Positions 12,313 through 25,498 of a stretch of 64,000 nt of DNA are shown here, in pieces. How positions within the stretch are numbered: the first letter of the stretch is position 1; each line of letters opens with the position of its first letter. The notes under the pieces are model-generated. The model searched no databases and was not told the DNA's origin. It worked only from the letters and a program-made list of their open reading frames with translations. The position numbers and the translations under genes were made by a program. Source of the DNA: Cycas panzhihuaensis (taxonomy: Eukaryota > Cycadophyta); the NCBI GenBank assembly GCA_023213395.1, contig CM041465.1, positions 179,187,741-179,251,740 of the forward strand, in the 5' to 3' direction.

Positions 12313-12728
12313 TACATCAATAATCTATGATAATAACTTAATATGAAATTATGCATTATTGATTTGTTTTAGGACCATGTGTATGAGCTACTATTAGTTT
12401 TAGTCTTGATATATTAGTATGGGAAGAAACTAAATGCAATGAAATACTATTAAATAAACCTTAAAGTTTTTATATTAAGCCATAGTTTAATTGATAGTAG
12501 TGAGCTAGTGGTTTTGAGATGTTGAATTAGGAGTTGGATCATCAATGAAGAGTCGAAATAAATTACCTTAACATTCATATCATGTGCGTCATCTTAGGGA
12601 CAGGTTCTTATATAGAGTTTTTAAATGGTTATGGGGTGAATACCTTTAAGTAATTAAATTTTTTCCACTTAAAGATAAGTTTACTCTCTCTTGATCATAT
12701 TTAAATATTCTATAAAAGTTATAAATTA
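12313..12728. other. Spacer between elements A and B
   Basis: AT-rich sequence with no recognised gene or repeat. A short stretch at 12370-12420 weakly resembles 4840-4892 on the other side of element A (for example ggaccatgt), too little to call. Confidence 0.4.
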
Positions 12729-12733
12729 AATAT

Positions 12734-13159
12734 TATTGGGGTTAATTCCCCTCACCTAACACCCCCACATTTGGAGCATGTGAGTGCATATTTTCTCATG
12801 GTAAGTTAAGGTGAGTTTACTTTATTATGTTTTGTTATTATTTTAATGTCAAGTTTTTATTTTATATTTGTTTAAATTCTGGAGGTTGAGGAGGTTTCCC
12901 TCATTTCTTAAATGTATAAATCTTATAGGGTGCATAACCCTAGTATTCTTCAACACCACCAAATATTGGAATTATATTGTACTTTTCACAATAGCTTCAT
13001 GAAATGATGTTTTGAATATTAATATTCAACATGGCTTGAGTTATATGTGATCACTTGTTTGGCTTTCTCTCTTACATTATTCAATTCTAACATTATATCT
13101 AAAAGCTATTAAATATCTAATTTTTAACATGGTATCAGAGTTGTGACCAAATTTTAACA
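12734..13159 (+). repeat. Element B 5' LTR with internal primer-site copy
   Basis: Starts tattgggg (a drifted tgttgggg) and ends ttttaaca. A tggtatcagag motif begins at 13130, 30 nt before the LTR end, and the true primer site follows the LTR at 13160. A TATA-like gtataaat lies near 12914. Confidence 0.85.
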
Positions 13160-13761
13160 TGGTATTAGAGTAAATTCTAGTGCATAGCTTCTAGTTCTTA
13201 ATTCTCTCAATGAAAGTGTGGTATACAACTCCTTGTTGGACTCCTAGCAGGCTGATCTACTCAACAAAAAAAATGGCTTGAGATTTCATCCTCTTTGAAA
13301 AGAGATATTGTGATTCAAATTTGTGATCTTCACTATATTTGATAATAGTTTGTTCTTTATATTTTTATATGCATAAATATATTTTGTTATGTAGACTTCC
13401 ATTGGTACTGATCTAAGGAGCTCTATTGTGTGAAAGCCACATTTATTCATAGCTATTTTTGGGAAATATTTTAGTGCTTTGTATAAAGGATTCAAAGATT
13501 TGTTAGAGGTAAACTCTAGTAAAAGTAAGATTTGAAAGCAATATTTATTAAATATTTCATTTATTTTTAACATTATTTGTTATATAGTTCTTGAAAAATA
13601 TTTAATATTTTGATACTTAAGAATTATTTAATCAGTATTTATTTAATATTTACATCTAAATTAATTGTATTCAGCATAACAATAGCCTAGTTTAATTATT
13701 TTTAAAATTTATTTGATAAATATTACATTTTAAACTATTTTTCAAAGGTTTTACAAGGTTT

Positions 13762-14060
13762 CTAGACTTTCACAGCTCTATTCTTCTCAATACAAAATTA
13801 TTTTTTAAAAATTCTATATCTATTGGGTACCTCTCATTATTATGTCTCTTTCCCTAAATTTTGTCTTATTTCGAGGCCATTTGATCCCTAGTGAAGGTTT
13901 CACACTCCTACTTTGATTTGTCATTTTTGCATGCAAGTCATGTAAGCCTTAAAAAGGTACCTGTGTTATTTTTGTGATATCTCTGCAACTGTTTATCTAA
14001 TTTATGAAGTGTCTAAAGTATCAAAAAGTTGATTTAGAGCTCTACAATTTTGAGTCTTCA
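13762..14060 (+). other. Conserved leader block of element B
   Basis: Collinear with the reverse complement of about 51850-52138 in element E. Shared pieces include ctagactt, agctctattct, ggtacct, cattatt, gtctcttt, ccatttgatc and the 20-mer gatttagagctctacaattt. It does not encode a recognisable protein. Confidence 0.7.
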
Positions 14061-15259
14061 TTTGCTTGATTTGAGCCATTTTTTATAGAGTTTGATTAGG
14101 TCAAAGTTGACCTTATTTATTGAGATTACTTCATTAGCCACAATCATGTCTGTTCATCGTTTCTTTAATATCTTGAGCTCTACAACTCTAAATCGTAAAT
14201 CGTTTGAACTGTCTGAAAAATATTTCAGAGATCTTTATAATAGAATAACTTTCAATTCATTTTGTAGGTTGTTGAATCTCCTCGAGTTAAGGTTCTAATT
14301 CAATCCTTCTTAGACATTTTGGTTACATTTTTTAAACCAAAACCTTTTGCAATTGAATATATTTGATTAATATCTATCTTTTAGCTGATTATTAATAATA
14401 TTTATTGATGTTTATTAGACTTATAAGCTAAAGGACCCCTTGTTACACTTAAAATGAAAATTGAGTACTTATTAACTTTGGCATTTCATTTTTATTATAT
14501 TTAAAGGTATCTATAAGCTATTTTCTTAATTGATTAAGAAAATTTTATTGAATATTAGTGTTTGTTTAAGTCCATTTTTGTTTCTTATTTGTTTATCAAG
14601 TATACTTTATTTTTCAAAAGATTTTTTTAAATAGCTCATTCTTGTCTTACTTATACTTCATCTAGAAGTATTTACCAACTATTGTTTATACACTTGATCT
14701 CTCTTTTTATAAGTTGAAGGAATTTTAAGTTGCTTAAGGCCTCTTCACATTCCTTAAAGACATTTATGTATATCTTCACATAAAATTGATATATATCAAA
14801 AGATTTAAGTTCTTTATTGTATTCTATAAGACTTCTTATGCATTCTTGGTGAAAATGACATAAGCATTGATTATTCTTTTTTTTCTTAAGAATTGATTAG
14901 TTCTTTAAAGGATTCGTGTTCTTTATTTAAAATATTTTTAAGCATTTAAAAATTTATTGATTCATTTATAAATCCTTCATTTGAAAAGCATTAAGAGTTG
15001 CTTCAAGATTCTTTATTTAAGGAGATTTTCTTATTAAGACATCCTTGTATCAAAGCATTCAAATTAAAATAGCATAAGCATTCTTTTATCTCTCATTCTT
15101 TCAAGCAAGTTGTTTATTTTGTTGTTCAAAGAAAGGGAAATGATTGCATATTCACATCTACATTACTTCATTAAAGGAAATATTTCCTGTGATTTAAAAG
15201 CTTTAATGAGATATACTTCTTTTGTTTAAGATTTATTCATTCATTAGAGATTATGATTC

Positions 15260-15620
15260 AGTAATTACAATGGCAATGATTGAGAACAACACTAGGTTTT
15301 ACATATTTGATAGGATAAATTTTTATAATTACAAATATATATTAAAATCTCACTTTGTTAAAAATAACTTATGAAAAATTATAGAACATGGTTACGAAGT
15401 GAATGAACTTAATTTTAGATAAAACTTTAGAAAAGATAATGAAGCATTGGCACTAATATTTTATATCATTAATGATAATGTATTTACTCATGTTATTGAT
15501 TTAACCGCATCTAAATCTATATGGAATACCATGGAGTTAATTTGTAGGGGAGAAATTTTAAAATTAAATGAATTTATCTATATTAATGATGTGTTTCCTA
15601 TGAAACATATGGTAGAATAG
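15260..15620 (+). pseudogene. Element B gag fragment, Copia type
   Basis: Broken + strand frames resemble the UBN2-type Copia gag: a Phe-Asn-Tyr-x-Tyr substrate-like start, an IIEHG motif, then NEALALIFYIIND and a TASKSIWNTMELICRGE stretch corresponding to the usual A-x-E-x-W-x-x-L. Several stops are present. No protease, integrase or RT follows. Confidence 0.6.
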
Positions 15621-15976
15621 GTAAATTTTGATGAAAAGATCAATGTTGTAAGTATTTTTTGAGATTCCAATAAGATCAATGAACATAATAATGCATGTAC
15701 ATATAACACAATTGATTCTCATAAGGCACAAGATTAAGAAGACCAATTCAAAGATGGAGACATTACTACTCATTTGAAGAAAGCCACACCTATTTGGGAA
15801 CCATTTAAGATACTCATTGATGAAAAGATGATATTATAAGTTGATGACCACATTAAGAATGGAGATAAAGCTATAAGATACAAGTCTAATCTCTTCTTTA
15901 GAATGTACCTCAAATATGTATTCCGCAAGTTTAAAGAGATATTGAAGATGTATATGATGGACATTAAGGGGGAGAA

Positions 15977-16402
15977 TGTTGGGGTTAATGCCCCTCACAT
16001 GACGCCCCCATGTTTAAAGCATGTAAGTACACATTTTCTCATGGTAAGTTAAGGTGGGTTTACTTTATTATATTTTGTTATTAGTTTAATGTTAAATTAT
16101 TATTTTATATTTGTTTAAATTCTACAGGTTGAGGAGGTTTTCCTACTTCCTCAAAGGTATAAATCTTACGGGGTGCATAACCTTAGTGTTCTTCAATACC
16201 ACCAAATATTGGAATTATGTTGTACTCTTCATAATGACTAAATGAAATAATATTTTGAATATTGATCTCTAACACGTCTTGAGTTATATATGATCACCTA
16301 CTTGGATCTCTCTCTTACATTTTTTAATTCTAACATTGTATCTAGAAGTTATTGAACATCTAATTTTTAACATGGTATTAGAGCTATGATTAAATTCTAA
16401 TA
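15977..16402 (+). repeat. Element B 3' LTR
   Basis: Begins tgttgggg after a purine tract and ends ttctaata, immediately followed by the TSD aatat. The primer-site-like tggtattagag at 16373 lies inside this LTR, which shows that the motif is part of the LTR and not of the interior. Confidence 0.85.
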
Positions 16403-16407
16403 AATAT

Positions 16408-17604
16408 TAAGATTCCATCACATGTATAGAAATTTATACTTGGATCATATATTTTAAATCCCATTATAAAGAAAATTATATATGCAAACTAGTGCCATAT
16501 AGTATGTTTTTCTTAGATTCTCGTATTATCAATATAACGTATAGCTTACTAGTCTTATGGCTTAGTATATATTATTATTATTTTGGCAATTTAGTTTAGA
16601 TGATCTTGAGAAGGTAGTATCCTTGGTATTAAAAAAGGAAAAGAGAAAAAATATATATTATTATTATATACCATTTAAGATATTAGGTTGTCATGAGTGG
16701 TATCGAAGAAAAAGGATTCAAAGCTTAAGAGAACCTAAATTACAGTGCTAATCTATGAGGTAAATTCCTTTTTAAGCCTATAGACCATTTTAGCATCTAA
16801 AATAATATCATAGATCTAAGATTCTTATGACCTAGGAACTCATAAGAAGGTAAATTACTCTTTGCAAATAAATTCAACAAAGCTAAGTATTAAGGGGTAC
16901 AACCCTAATCAACCTTAAGGATTTTGTTAATAGAGGAGGATAAAAAGGAGTACTATAAAATTCATTCCAAAAGGTAAATTATTATAACAGGAGATTATGC
17001 CAACTTAAAGTTTTATTAGAAGTATTAATGTTCTAAAAAATATATACTTGATAGTCTATGGGTTAATTTTATACCAATTTGGAGAAATTTTGTAATAAGT
17101 AGGTTTTATTTTCAAAGTTATAGCTTATAAAGTACATCTCATAACTAATTAGAAATTGGAAAATATAAGTATCTTTATACTATACATAGTTGTTTTTTTG
17201 GTTTAACTATAAATTCCTAATAGAATTTAAGAAATGTTTTCAAGATAGAGAATTTTATTATTCCCTAAGGAACTCCTAGAATAGGAAGTTCAAGCAACTT
17301 CTCTATAAATATTTAGATCAACCTTATGAATTAGCATTAAGACTAAATGCGACATTTAGAAAATTTTTAATCACATATAAAACCTAATTTTGCATCATCT
17401 TATACTTTCTTATAAAACCACTATTGTAAAGAAAATAAAGAAGTCAAGATAATGGCAAAAACATAATATGGTTAATTTAGATAATTGTGAAGATGAAGAA
17501 ATAACATTGACAGGAATCTTATGAATAAAATGAGTAGGATTAAAACATACAAAAACATAAGAATCATTAGGTAGAATTAGTTTACCTTTAAAAAATTTTC
17601 ATTC
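16408..17604. other. AT-rich spacer, no gene seen
   Basis: No LTR pair, TSD or protein similarity was recognised. Composition resembles neighbouring decayed repeats, so it is probably old TE-derived sequence. Confidence 0.4.
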
Positions 17605-19410
17605 ATTAATAATGCTTAATATATAATTTATAAGATACTATACACATATATACAAAATGGGATTGATAATGATTTATAACTAACTTGTAACTTCCTTGAT
17701 GCTTATCATTATATTAAATGATAGCCCTATAAGTCACCAAATATTCTTCTAACTCGTCATTATTATTAGGATCCTTGACATAAATATTAATTTGACACTC
17801 CTCCTTACTATTTAAATCATTGTATTTGATGCTAATATGTAATTTAGATTTGCCAAATTTGTCCCTAACTAATGGTTTGGTGAAGATATTTGGCAATCAC
17901 TCTTATAGGATTATATAAGAGCTCAATCTCTCCATTTTATATCTAATCCTAGAATAAATAGTGATGCGTCTTAATATGTTTGGTGAAAGTATGGAACATC
18001 AAACTCTTAGTAATCTTCAATAGACTCTAATTATCACAGTAAAAAGGAGTTGCCTTATCCTCATAAAGTCCCAAACCACCAAGGACCTATCTCAATGAGA
18101 TGGACTCGTATGTTGATATAATTATAGCTTTGTAATCTACCTCAATAGATGATAATGCAACATCAACTTCTTCTTGTTGTTCTAAGTAACAACAATAGAG
18201 CCCAAACTAAAGTAATGTTCTAAAGTGAACCTTCTACTATCAACACGTTTAGACCAATTAGAATTTGAATACCCTTCTTGCCTAAAATTATCATTCTAGC
18301 TAAATTATAATCTATAGTTTAGTATTCCTTACAAATATTTAAGGATATTCTTTGTATGTTTTTAATGGATTTACTTCATCTCTACCATGAACCTCAACAC
18401 CATAGCAAGTGTAAAGGATATATTAGGCCTATTTGTAGTCAAATAAATCAAGCTAGAAACTGGTCGCCCGTATATAGTGCCATCTATATGATCTTCATCA
18501 TATAGACCTATTAATTTTAGATCTATCTTTAAGGGGATTAGGAAAAGTTTATAGTACTTCATTCTAAATTTTATTAAAAATTTCAATCATACTTAACCTA
18601 TGAAATGATTATTTTTCTAGGCTTTTTCTAAACTTCCACTCTTAAAAAGTAGTGGAGCAGTCTAAGATCTATCATCTCTAATGTTCTCATAAGATCATCC
18701 TTTAGGTCTTCAATCTTTGAGGTAATATTACGTGTAATCACAAGATCATCCATATACAAATGATAAAGATGACTAAATATTCACCTTCAAATTTGATATA
18801 TAAGTTTGGATCAACTGGTGATCTCTCAAACTTGTTATTTAGAAAATATTGATTTATCTTTAAATATTAAGCTCTTAAAGCCTATTGTAAGCTATACAAA
18901 GATTTCTTCAAATAACATATAAAATATTCTCCACATTTTACAATATATCTAGATATATACTCTATATAAACCTCCTCCTCAAAATCCCCATTTAGAAAGA
19001 CACTTTTGACATCAAGTTAGTATAACATCCATTTAAGCTGAGTAGTCATTACTAGCATTAGTCTAACCATCACCATCTTTACTACTAGAGCAAATGTCTC
19101 TTAGTAATTAATACCTTTGATCTGCTTGAAACCCTTCACTACAAGTCTAACTTTGTATTTATCAATTGCGCCACCAGATATAAATTTGGTATTATAGACC
19201 CATTTACATCCAATCGCTTATTTACCTACTGGTAAATCAACTAAGTCCCAAGTTTTATTTTGCTCCATAATATAGATCTCAACTTGCATAATTAGTCTCT
19301 ATTTTTACTCCTAATATACCTTCTCAAAACTCAAAATCTTATTATCATTAAGTATGTCTACCATCAAAGTAAATTTGACCATCTTAGATTTCATCCTTGA
19401 CTTATGTTTT
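17605..19410 (-). pseudogene. Array unit 1, RT-RNase H part (antisense Copia pol)
   Basis: Minus-strand reading gives, from high to low coordinate: an RT start with AIGCKWVYNTKF and DVKSVFLNGDFEEEVY (about 19250-18970), the fingers/palm region, then RPVSSLIYLTTNRPNISF (about 18400-18480) and the C-terminal NIFTKPLVRDKFGKSKLH (about 17830-17890). Multiple stops interrupt it. The left limit near 17605 is where similarity to units 2 and 3 fades. The right limit is the gypsy insertion, with its TSD copy gtttt at 19406-19410. Confidence 0.8.
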
Positions 19411-19828
19411 TATTACATGACCACCCACTATTAAATAAAACAAATTAGCTAGCATATGTGATAAGACACTTTGGTGGTTAGTGTTAACTATTAACATTTG
19501 TGTATGGGCTACTTATATTTTCCAATAAGATTAAAGGTTGTTTATTCCACCAATGATATTTTCATATGAGAGGTGTCTCTTGCGTGTTTAAGGCTGGCCT
19601 TTTATAAAGTAATGACATTATGTATTTATCTTTCTTGAGAGATTATACTTACGTACTCTTTTAGTTTTCTTTAGTGATATTTAGTGCTCTTGAGTGAACT
19701 CCATTACATAATCAAATTTTTGTATTCTACAAATAAAGAATTTTATTTATTTCTTTAGAGTTAATATTTATGCATTAAGTTTTAGTTATTCTTATATGTG
19801 AATGAACCATCAGGATAATCATGTTCTA
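19411..19828 (+). repeat. Gypsy element 5' LTR
   Basis: Begins tattacatga (3' copy tgttacatga) and is collinear with 30543-30964 (landmarks attagctag, ccttttataaag, ttctacaaataaagaatt). A conserved TATA-like ttttataaag lies near 19600. It is followed after 2 nt by the primer site. Confidence 0.85.
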
Positions 19829-19830
19829 AG

Positions 19831-19842
19831 TGGTATCAGAGT
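19831..19842 (+). other. Primer-binding site of the gypsy element
   Basis: tggtatcagagt, complementary to the initiator methionine tRNA end, lies 2 nt downstream of the 5' LTR. Confidence 0.8.
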
Positions 19843-20111
19843 CATATTTACAATCAACTTTAAGGGACTAAGACTATGAAGCTATAAGAAAAAAGTAAGA
19901 GACTTGGGTTTTTTGTTTTTCTCCATAATAAAATTTCTTACAAACTCTCTTTTGTATTTGTTTCTATCTTTTCTACTCTATAATAGCTCTACATTTTTTA
20001 TATTATGCTACAAGAATGTAATAAACTCTCCCACCCCCTTTTCCTTATAAGTTAGATAGAGACCCTATGTTAGGAGTCTATAAATATCATAAGGAATTAT
20101 TATTCTCAACA

Positions 20112-20634
20112 TATTAGAATATGTGATTATTTATATATTTATTGTTTAATATTAATGGTATGAACTCACACATAATATCACTCACTATATGCATTGAAAG
20201 ATATGGCAATGTACACTTTTTTATATAAACATCATATTGGATAATATAGAGGGTCAAAATAATTAATAGGTTACTCATAAGATGATTATCACTATAAATA
20301 TATACATACACCACTTGAGAAATTGAGAAAAGTCTTTGACCTAGAGATATATCCATTCTAATATCTAAAAGGAACTCCCAACTTTCACTTTTTCATATAG
20401 TTTTTTTTAATACTAGAATTTTTATGTATAAATTTATTGTCTCTCTTATGGTGTATGCTTCTTATACTTGATACGTTATGATTTATATTATTGCTCTTTA
20501 TATTTATTTTACATACATGATCTATATACATTCCATGTGAGATAATTCACTGATTATATATGTTTGTTATACTCCTATTACTAATAATCATTATATCATA
20601 ATATGGTATCAAACTTAAATTCTTAATTCTAATA
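20112..20634 (+). repeat. Element C 5' LTR
   Basis: Starts tattagaatatgtg and ends attctaata. A tggtatcaaac motif occurs about 31 nt before the end, and the true primer site starts at 20635. Confidence 0.8.
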
Positions 20635-23600
20635 TGGTATCAGAGGCATGTTATGAAAAGGTCTTATCCAAATAGGTGGAAGCCTGTATAAAGCCAATTG
20701 ATGAGCTCGTATTCCAATTATAGAGCTAATGACAAATCTAGTATATGAGCTAGTATAAGAGCTAGTTATAAGATGAATTTGTTGAGCTAAAAATCTCAGT
20801 ATACTAGTTATTCTAATGATATATGACTATGATTTTGGGTCTAGGTAAAGTTGATGAAAATAAGATGAGAGTTGCATATAACAGATAAAGTTGCATGATG
20901 ATGAAATAATGATATTGATAAGTAATATTAATTTTTAAATTTTTGTGGGGAACTATTTAGGCATGTTATATGTATATATTTGAGACATAGAGGTATTTGA
21001 AGCAAGTCCCTTGAATGATAAGGAGATATTAATGTCAATTAAGTTTGCTAATGTAAATTAAGCCTTGCAGACATGATTGAGGTTTTATGAAATTGGTCAC
21101 TTTACTTAACCTTATAACTAGTAAGCAATGAAGATATTAAATATAACTTAGTACCCCATTAATATGTGAAACAAGCAGTAGGCATGTACAAAATGATAAG
21201 TGACAAATTAAGATAGGTATGAGGCAGTATTTAATACTAAATTTAAAGGCATCTAGCATGCATTAAATTATGGTAATTATGAAGCTATTTTGATTTTGAT
21301 AGCATGAAATGAGATGTGATATTTATGAGGATATCATTATTATAAAGAGCATGTGATATATGGGAAAAGCACATATATTATTGATACAGGGTTTGATAAA
21401 GGTATTATTAGATGAGAAAATATACTCTATTTTAAGTATATATCTACAAGTTGGTTGCTTCTATTTTTGCCTATTTTTAGGTCATTTCTATTCTAAACCC
21501 ATTTGAAACCCTATTTCTCTATTTTGCATTCGCATTTGGAGTCATTCTATTTGTGTTTTTTGTAAGTGACCTAAATTCAATTTATATGTAATTTTGGATG
21601 GGTGATTAAGTTTTTATTCATTTTCATGGTCAGACAAAAGCTAAGATAAAGGAGTAGCATAGAGACAAGAGATAATGCTAGCACAATGGTGTGAAAAGTA
21701 TTAGAGGATATTAAAATTAGTATTTTAATAGAAAGATATAGAGGGAGTTAAGTAACGACCATAGGTGAAGGTTTGCCAAGAATTTAATATATATAATGTA
21801 GTGCCATACCTTGCCACCACTTATTATATATATCCAAAAGTAGGTTTATTGACTATTGACTTTTGTCTCTAACACGACAAATTTTTTAAAGAGGGTTATC
21901 TTAGGAATCTCTATTGAACATCCATCCTCTACTATTGGCTTCATAGGATCAAATGTTAAATCAAATGTGCATTCTTTTATATTTCCTCATTTCTTTAATG
22001 GATCATTTAGGCTTTGAATAAGTGAAAAAGCTTGATGTTTTTAGGTAATCTCGAGGAACCTTGCAATGATAATTTTACCCATTGATTACATTCTAAGCAT
22101 TTGATTAAATAGTTGCGAGAGATAGGATTTGGTAATTAAGTTATGTTCTAATGGTGAGGCAGCTTACTTATATAAGATTAGCATAATAAATGACCAAAAG
22201 ATAACACCATTGGAATCTTCTCTTATTTATTATATTACTAAAAATAGATTGAACATTTGAGAAAGCCCACAAAGGTTGCCTACCCACGCATGAAGAATGA
22301 AAATCTATGGCCACAGATCAACACCTAGTAATTACATAAAGAAATTATAGTAAAAGTATAATAGTTATAAGATATCAAAGCCACACCTTTGAAGAAATAT
22401 AATGCACCAAGCTTGTGAAGAAATGATTACCAAAGATGAAAACTCTGTATAGATGGATCTAACATGCTATTACAAAGAGGAGAAGTTCACTCATAAAAAA
22501 TGCATACTTGGATCATACATTGTGATTCAATTGTAAAATAGTATACAAAAATTGATCCAAAGGAGAATATACATATAATAGAGAAATTACCCACAAAGTA
22601 GTAGTGTGTAGGTCATAATTAACAAATGTAAAAATTATATTAAATATATTTGATTTTTTTTTTATTTAAAAAATTAAAATAAGTTATTTTTGATAAGTTC
22701 TAAAATCCACAAATCCCTCTTGCACTTTAGCAAATGGTCACATGGAGACAATGCGTGACCAACAACCCAAGCCAAAAGGGACTAAATAATTTTTCTTAAG
22801 GATCACACACTTTTTATGACATATTAACATAGTTTTTACCATAAATTCTCATTGGAGTATCCTTTTTTCATCCCATTAGTTAAATTAAAAATAGAATTTT
22901 GAGACAATTGAAATGAGTGATCATAAGGCATATTTAAAAGATTAAGTGATAGAGATATTAATTGATAAAATTAAGAAAAATTATTTTAATCTCATAAAAC
23001 ATTAATTTTATGATCTCTTTCAGAAACGTTTTCACATATTTTGATGTTTTCAAGGGTTTTAGATATGATGATAATATTATTATTAATAGATGAAGAAAAA
23101 AAAAAGAAGAAGTTTAGTTTAAAATAAAGATATTTAAGGCTTATTTATGATAATTGAAACTCATAATAGATAAAAAATTTGTAAAGTAGATTATGTTTGA
23201 TATGATATTAATATTAAAAAAATTTAATATATGTTTGACATGAGAATCCCCCTTAGCATCCATATATTTGATTTAGTGTAAGTGCATGACACTTATCAAA
23301 TATCATTGATCACTTAGTTTGAACACTTATTCTTGAATGAATGATTTATGACATATATTTTGATGAATTATGACACCAATTAATATCTTGATAAAGGGTC
23401 TAGTTTGTTTATTGAGGAGAAGTTAAGAATTCCAATTATGTTATAAGGCAAGAATGAAAAGTCTTGAATATTTATTTACCTAACATACTAATTCAACTAT
23501 TGAGGTTCTCTAGCTGACATATGATAAGTGTTTGTACATGAGAAATCTAGCTTACAAGAGGTATAGAAACACATAATTTATATTCCTTATTACAATTAAC

Positions 23601-24353
23601 TTATCTTGGCTAGGTAGCTTGGCATATTCTTAGAGTTAATATATTTGGATGATAAAATTGATAATGATGTTTTTATTATTGGTTACTAAAAAAAAGTTGC
23701 AAGTGTATAGAAGCATCAATAAAGATAGCACGTAAGATATTTACTTATATATAAGAGGCAAGATGAATAATACTACTCTTATATAATACATAGATTATGT
23801 TGTTAATCTCATATACAAGGGGTGAGATATTTTATGCTACTCTTATTTACTAATAAACCATATATAAGAAGCACTTCCTATATAACTACTTATTACATTT
23901 ATTAGTTACCTATATATTTCGATATATGGTTATTATTTTATATCAACATCAATAATTATTTTTAAGGTTGTTGATGATTGGTTGACAAATGATGTTTGAC
24001 AATAGCTTTACAGGTGAATATATAAAGATATTTAAGAAAACACTTAATATCTTAGTTTATGTTGATAATTAATGATATTTTATAGGCTGGTTATTCATAG
24101 TTAATCATTGATGATCACAGATGACTATAAGTTAATTACAAGTTTTATAGGTTAATACATATAAAAAATAATTACAATGATGATAAATTTATAGGTTATA
24201 GGTCATGATATAATATAATACAACTTTATACTGATTAGACATAGGTTACAAGATCTAACAGTCATGAAGATATGAAGGTATTAAAGACCAAGAAGATAAA
24301 TAAAATAAAAACTTGAAGATGAAGAATTAAAGATATTACATATTAAAGGGGAA
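20635..24353 (+). other. Element C non-coding interior
   Basis: No open frame of note. The part after the primer site (repeated gagcta motifs) matches 53438-53720 of element D, and about 23470-24350 matches about 61220-62150. Shared order includes ctattgaggt, aagaggtata, ggcaagat, actactctta and gaggtgagat-like pieces. Confidence 0.7.
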
Positions 24354-24867
24354 TATTAGAATATGTGATTATTCATATATTTATTGTTTAATATTAGTAT
24401 TATGAACCCACACATAATCCCACTCACTAGATATATTTAGAGATATGATAATACATACTTATTCATGTAAACATCCTATTGGATAATGCAAAAACTTAAA
24501 AGAAATAATAGGCTACTCATAAGATGACTATTGTTATAAATATACATACATACCACTTGAGAAAGATCCTTAACCTAAAGATGTATTTATTTTGATGTCT
24601 AAGAGGAGTTCCTAACTCTAATTTTCTCCCATGTTTCTTTTTGCACTAGATTTTTCACATATAAATCTTTTATATTTCTAGCGGTACATGATTCTTATAT
24701 TTGATAATTTATGATTCATGTTATTGCTCTTTATATTCATCTTATTTACATGATCTATGTACATTTCTCATGATATAATTCATTGATTATATATGCTTGC
24801 TACACTTATATTACCAATAATTATTATATCATAACATGGTATCAAACTTAAGTTCTAAATTCTAACA
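24354..24867 (+). repeat. Element C 3' LTR
   Basis: Collinear with the 5' copy from tattagaatatgtg to ttctaaca, including the internal tggtatcaaactta motif. Confidence 0.8.
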
Positions 24868-25460
24868 TGATCAAGCATACATGAAGCAAAGAAAATTCAC
24901 ATTTCTTACATAAGCCTTACATATTGCCTAACTATAAAAGCAAATCTCCATGTACCTTTAGGTATATTAGAGGATCCTTTTGAGTTATCTATTTATACAT
25001 AATATAAGCATATTGTCAATTTCTTATCATCTATAGTACATTAGTTAGTAGTTAGTGCTAGAAGCTACCATTATCAAACATCTTTGCATGACTCTCATAG
25101 TTATAACAACATATATTCCTCTATAATTAGTACCTTGAGATGTTAAGATGGGCATTGGTGTTAATAGAGAAGTTTATTAAAGGGCCTATAGACCAAGTAA
25201 ACTTATGTCAAGGTCCAGTAGGATGCCTATTACATCTAATACTACTATATTACTAAAAATTATTGAGATTATTATACTTCCACAAATAAATAAAGTTTGA
25301 GATTACAAATTCTATAACATCAATAGTGTAATAACATAATAGTATATTATAATAACAACACTAAAGTATACATAGACTTATTCTTATTCAAACCTTAAAT
25401 CTAGAGTTGAGTCCTTGACTTCAAAGTCTAGCATTCTCTTTTTTACCCCCTCTCTCTCTC

Positions 25461-25498
<38 letters not shown>

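Larger units (their letters stand above)
12734..16402 (+). mobile_element. Element B: 3.7-kb non-autonomous LTR retrotransposon with TSD
   Basis: LTRs 12734-13159 and 15977-16402 (426 bp each) bound a 2.8-kb interior. The TSD aatat is perfect (12729-12733 and 16403-16407). The primer site tggtattagag starts at 13160 and a purine tract (aagggggagaa, 15966-15976) precedes the 3' LTR. The only coding trace is a worn Copia-type gag piece near 15260-15620, so it relied on proteins from elsewhere. The LTR contains a second primer-site motif inside its 3' end. Confidence 0.9.
20112..24867 (+). mobile_element. Element C: 4.8-kb non-coding LTR retrotransposon inside the gypsy element
   Basis: LTRs 20112-20634 and 24354-24867, primer site tggtatcagaggc at 20635 and purine tract aaaggggaa (24345-24353). 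The 3.7-kb interior has no recognisable gag or pol in any frame, so it is LARD-like. The interior and LTR resemble element D (49847-62451). The left flank is caaca and the right flank tgatc, so no TSD could be confirmed. Like D, the LTR ends with a primer-site-like motif copy. Confidence 0.8.

Noticed and set aside
13286-13573. 95-codon open frame on the minus strand in element B leader
   Set aside because: AT-rich composition, no known motif, and it lies antisense in a non-coding leader.
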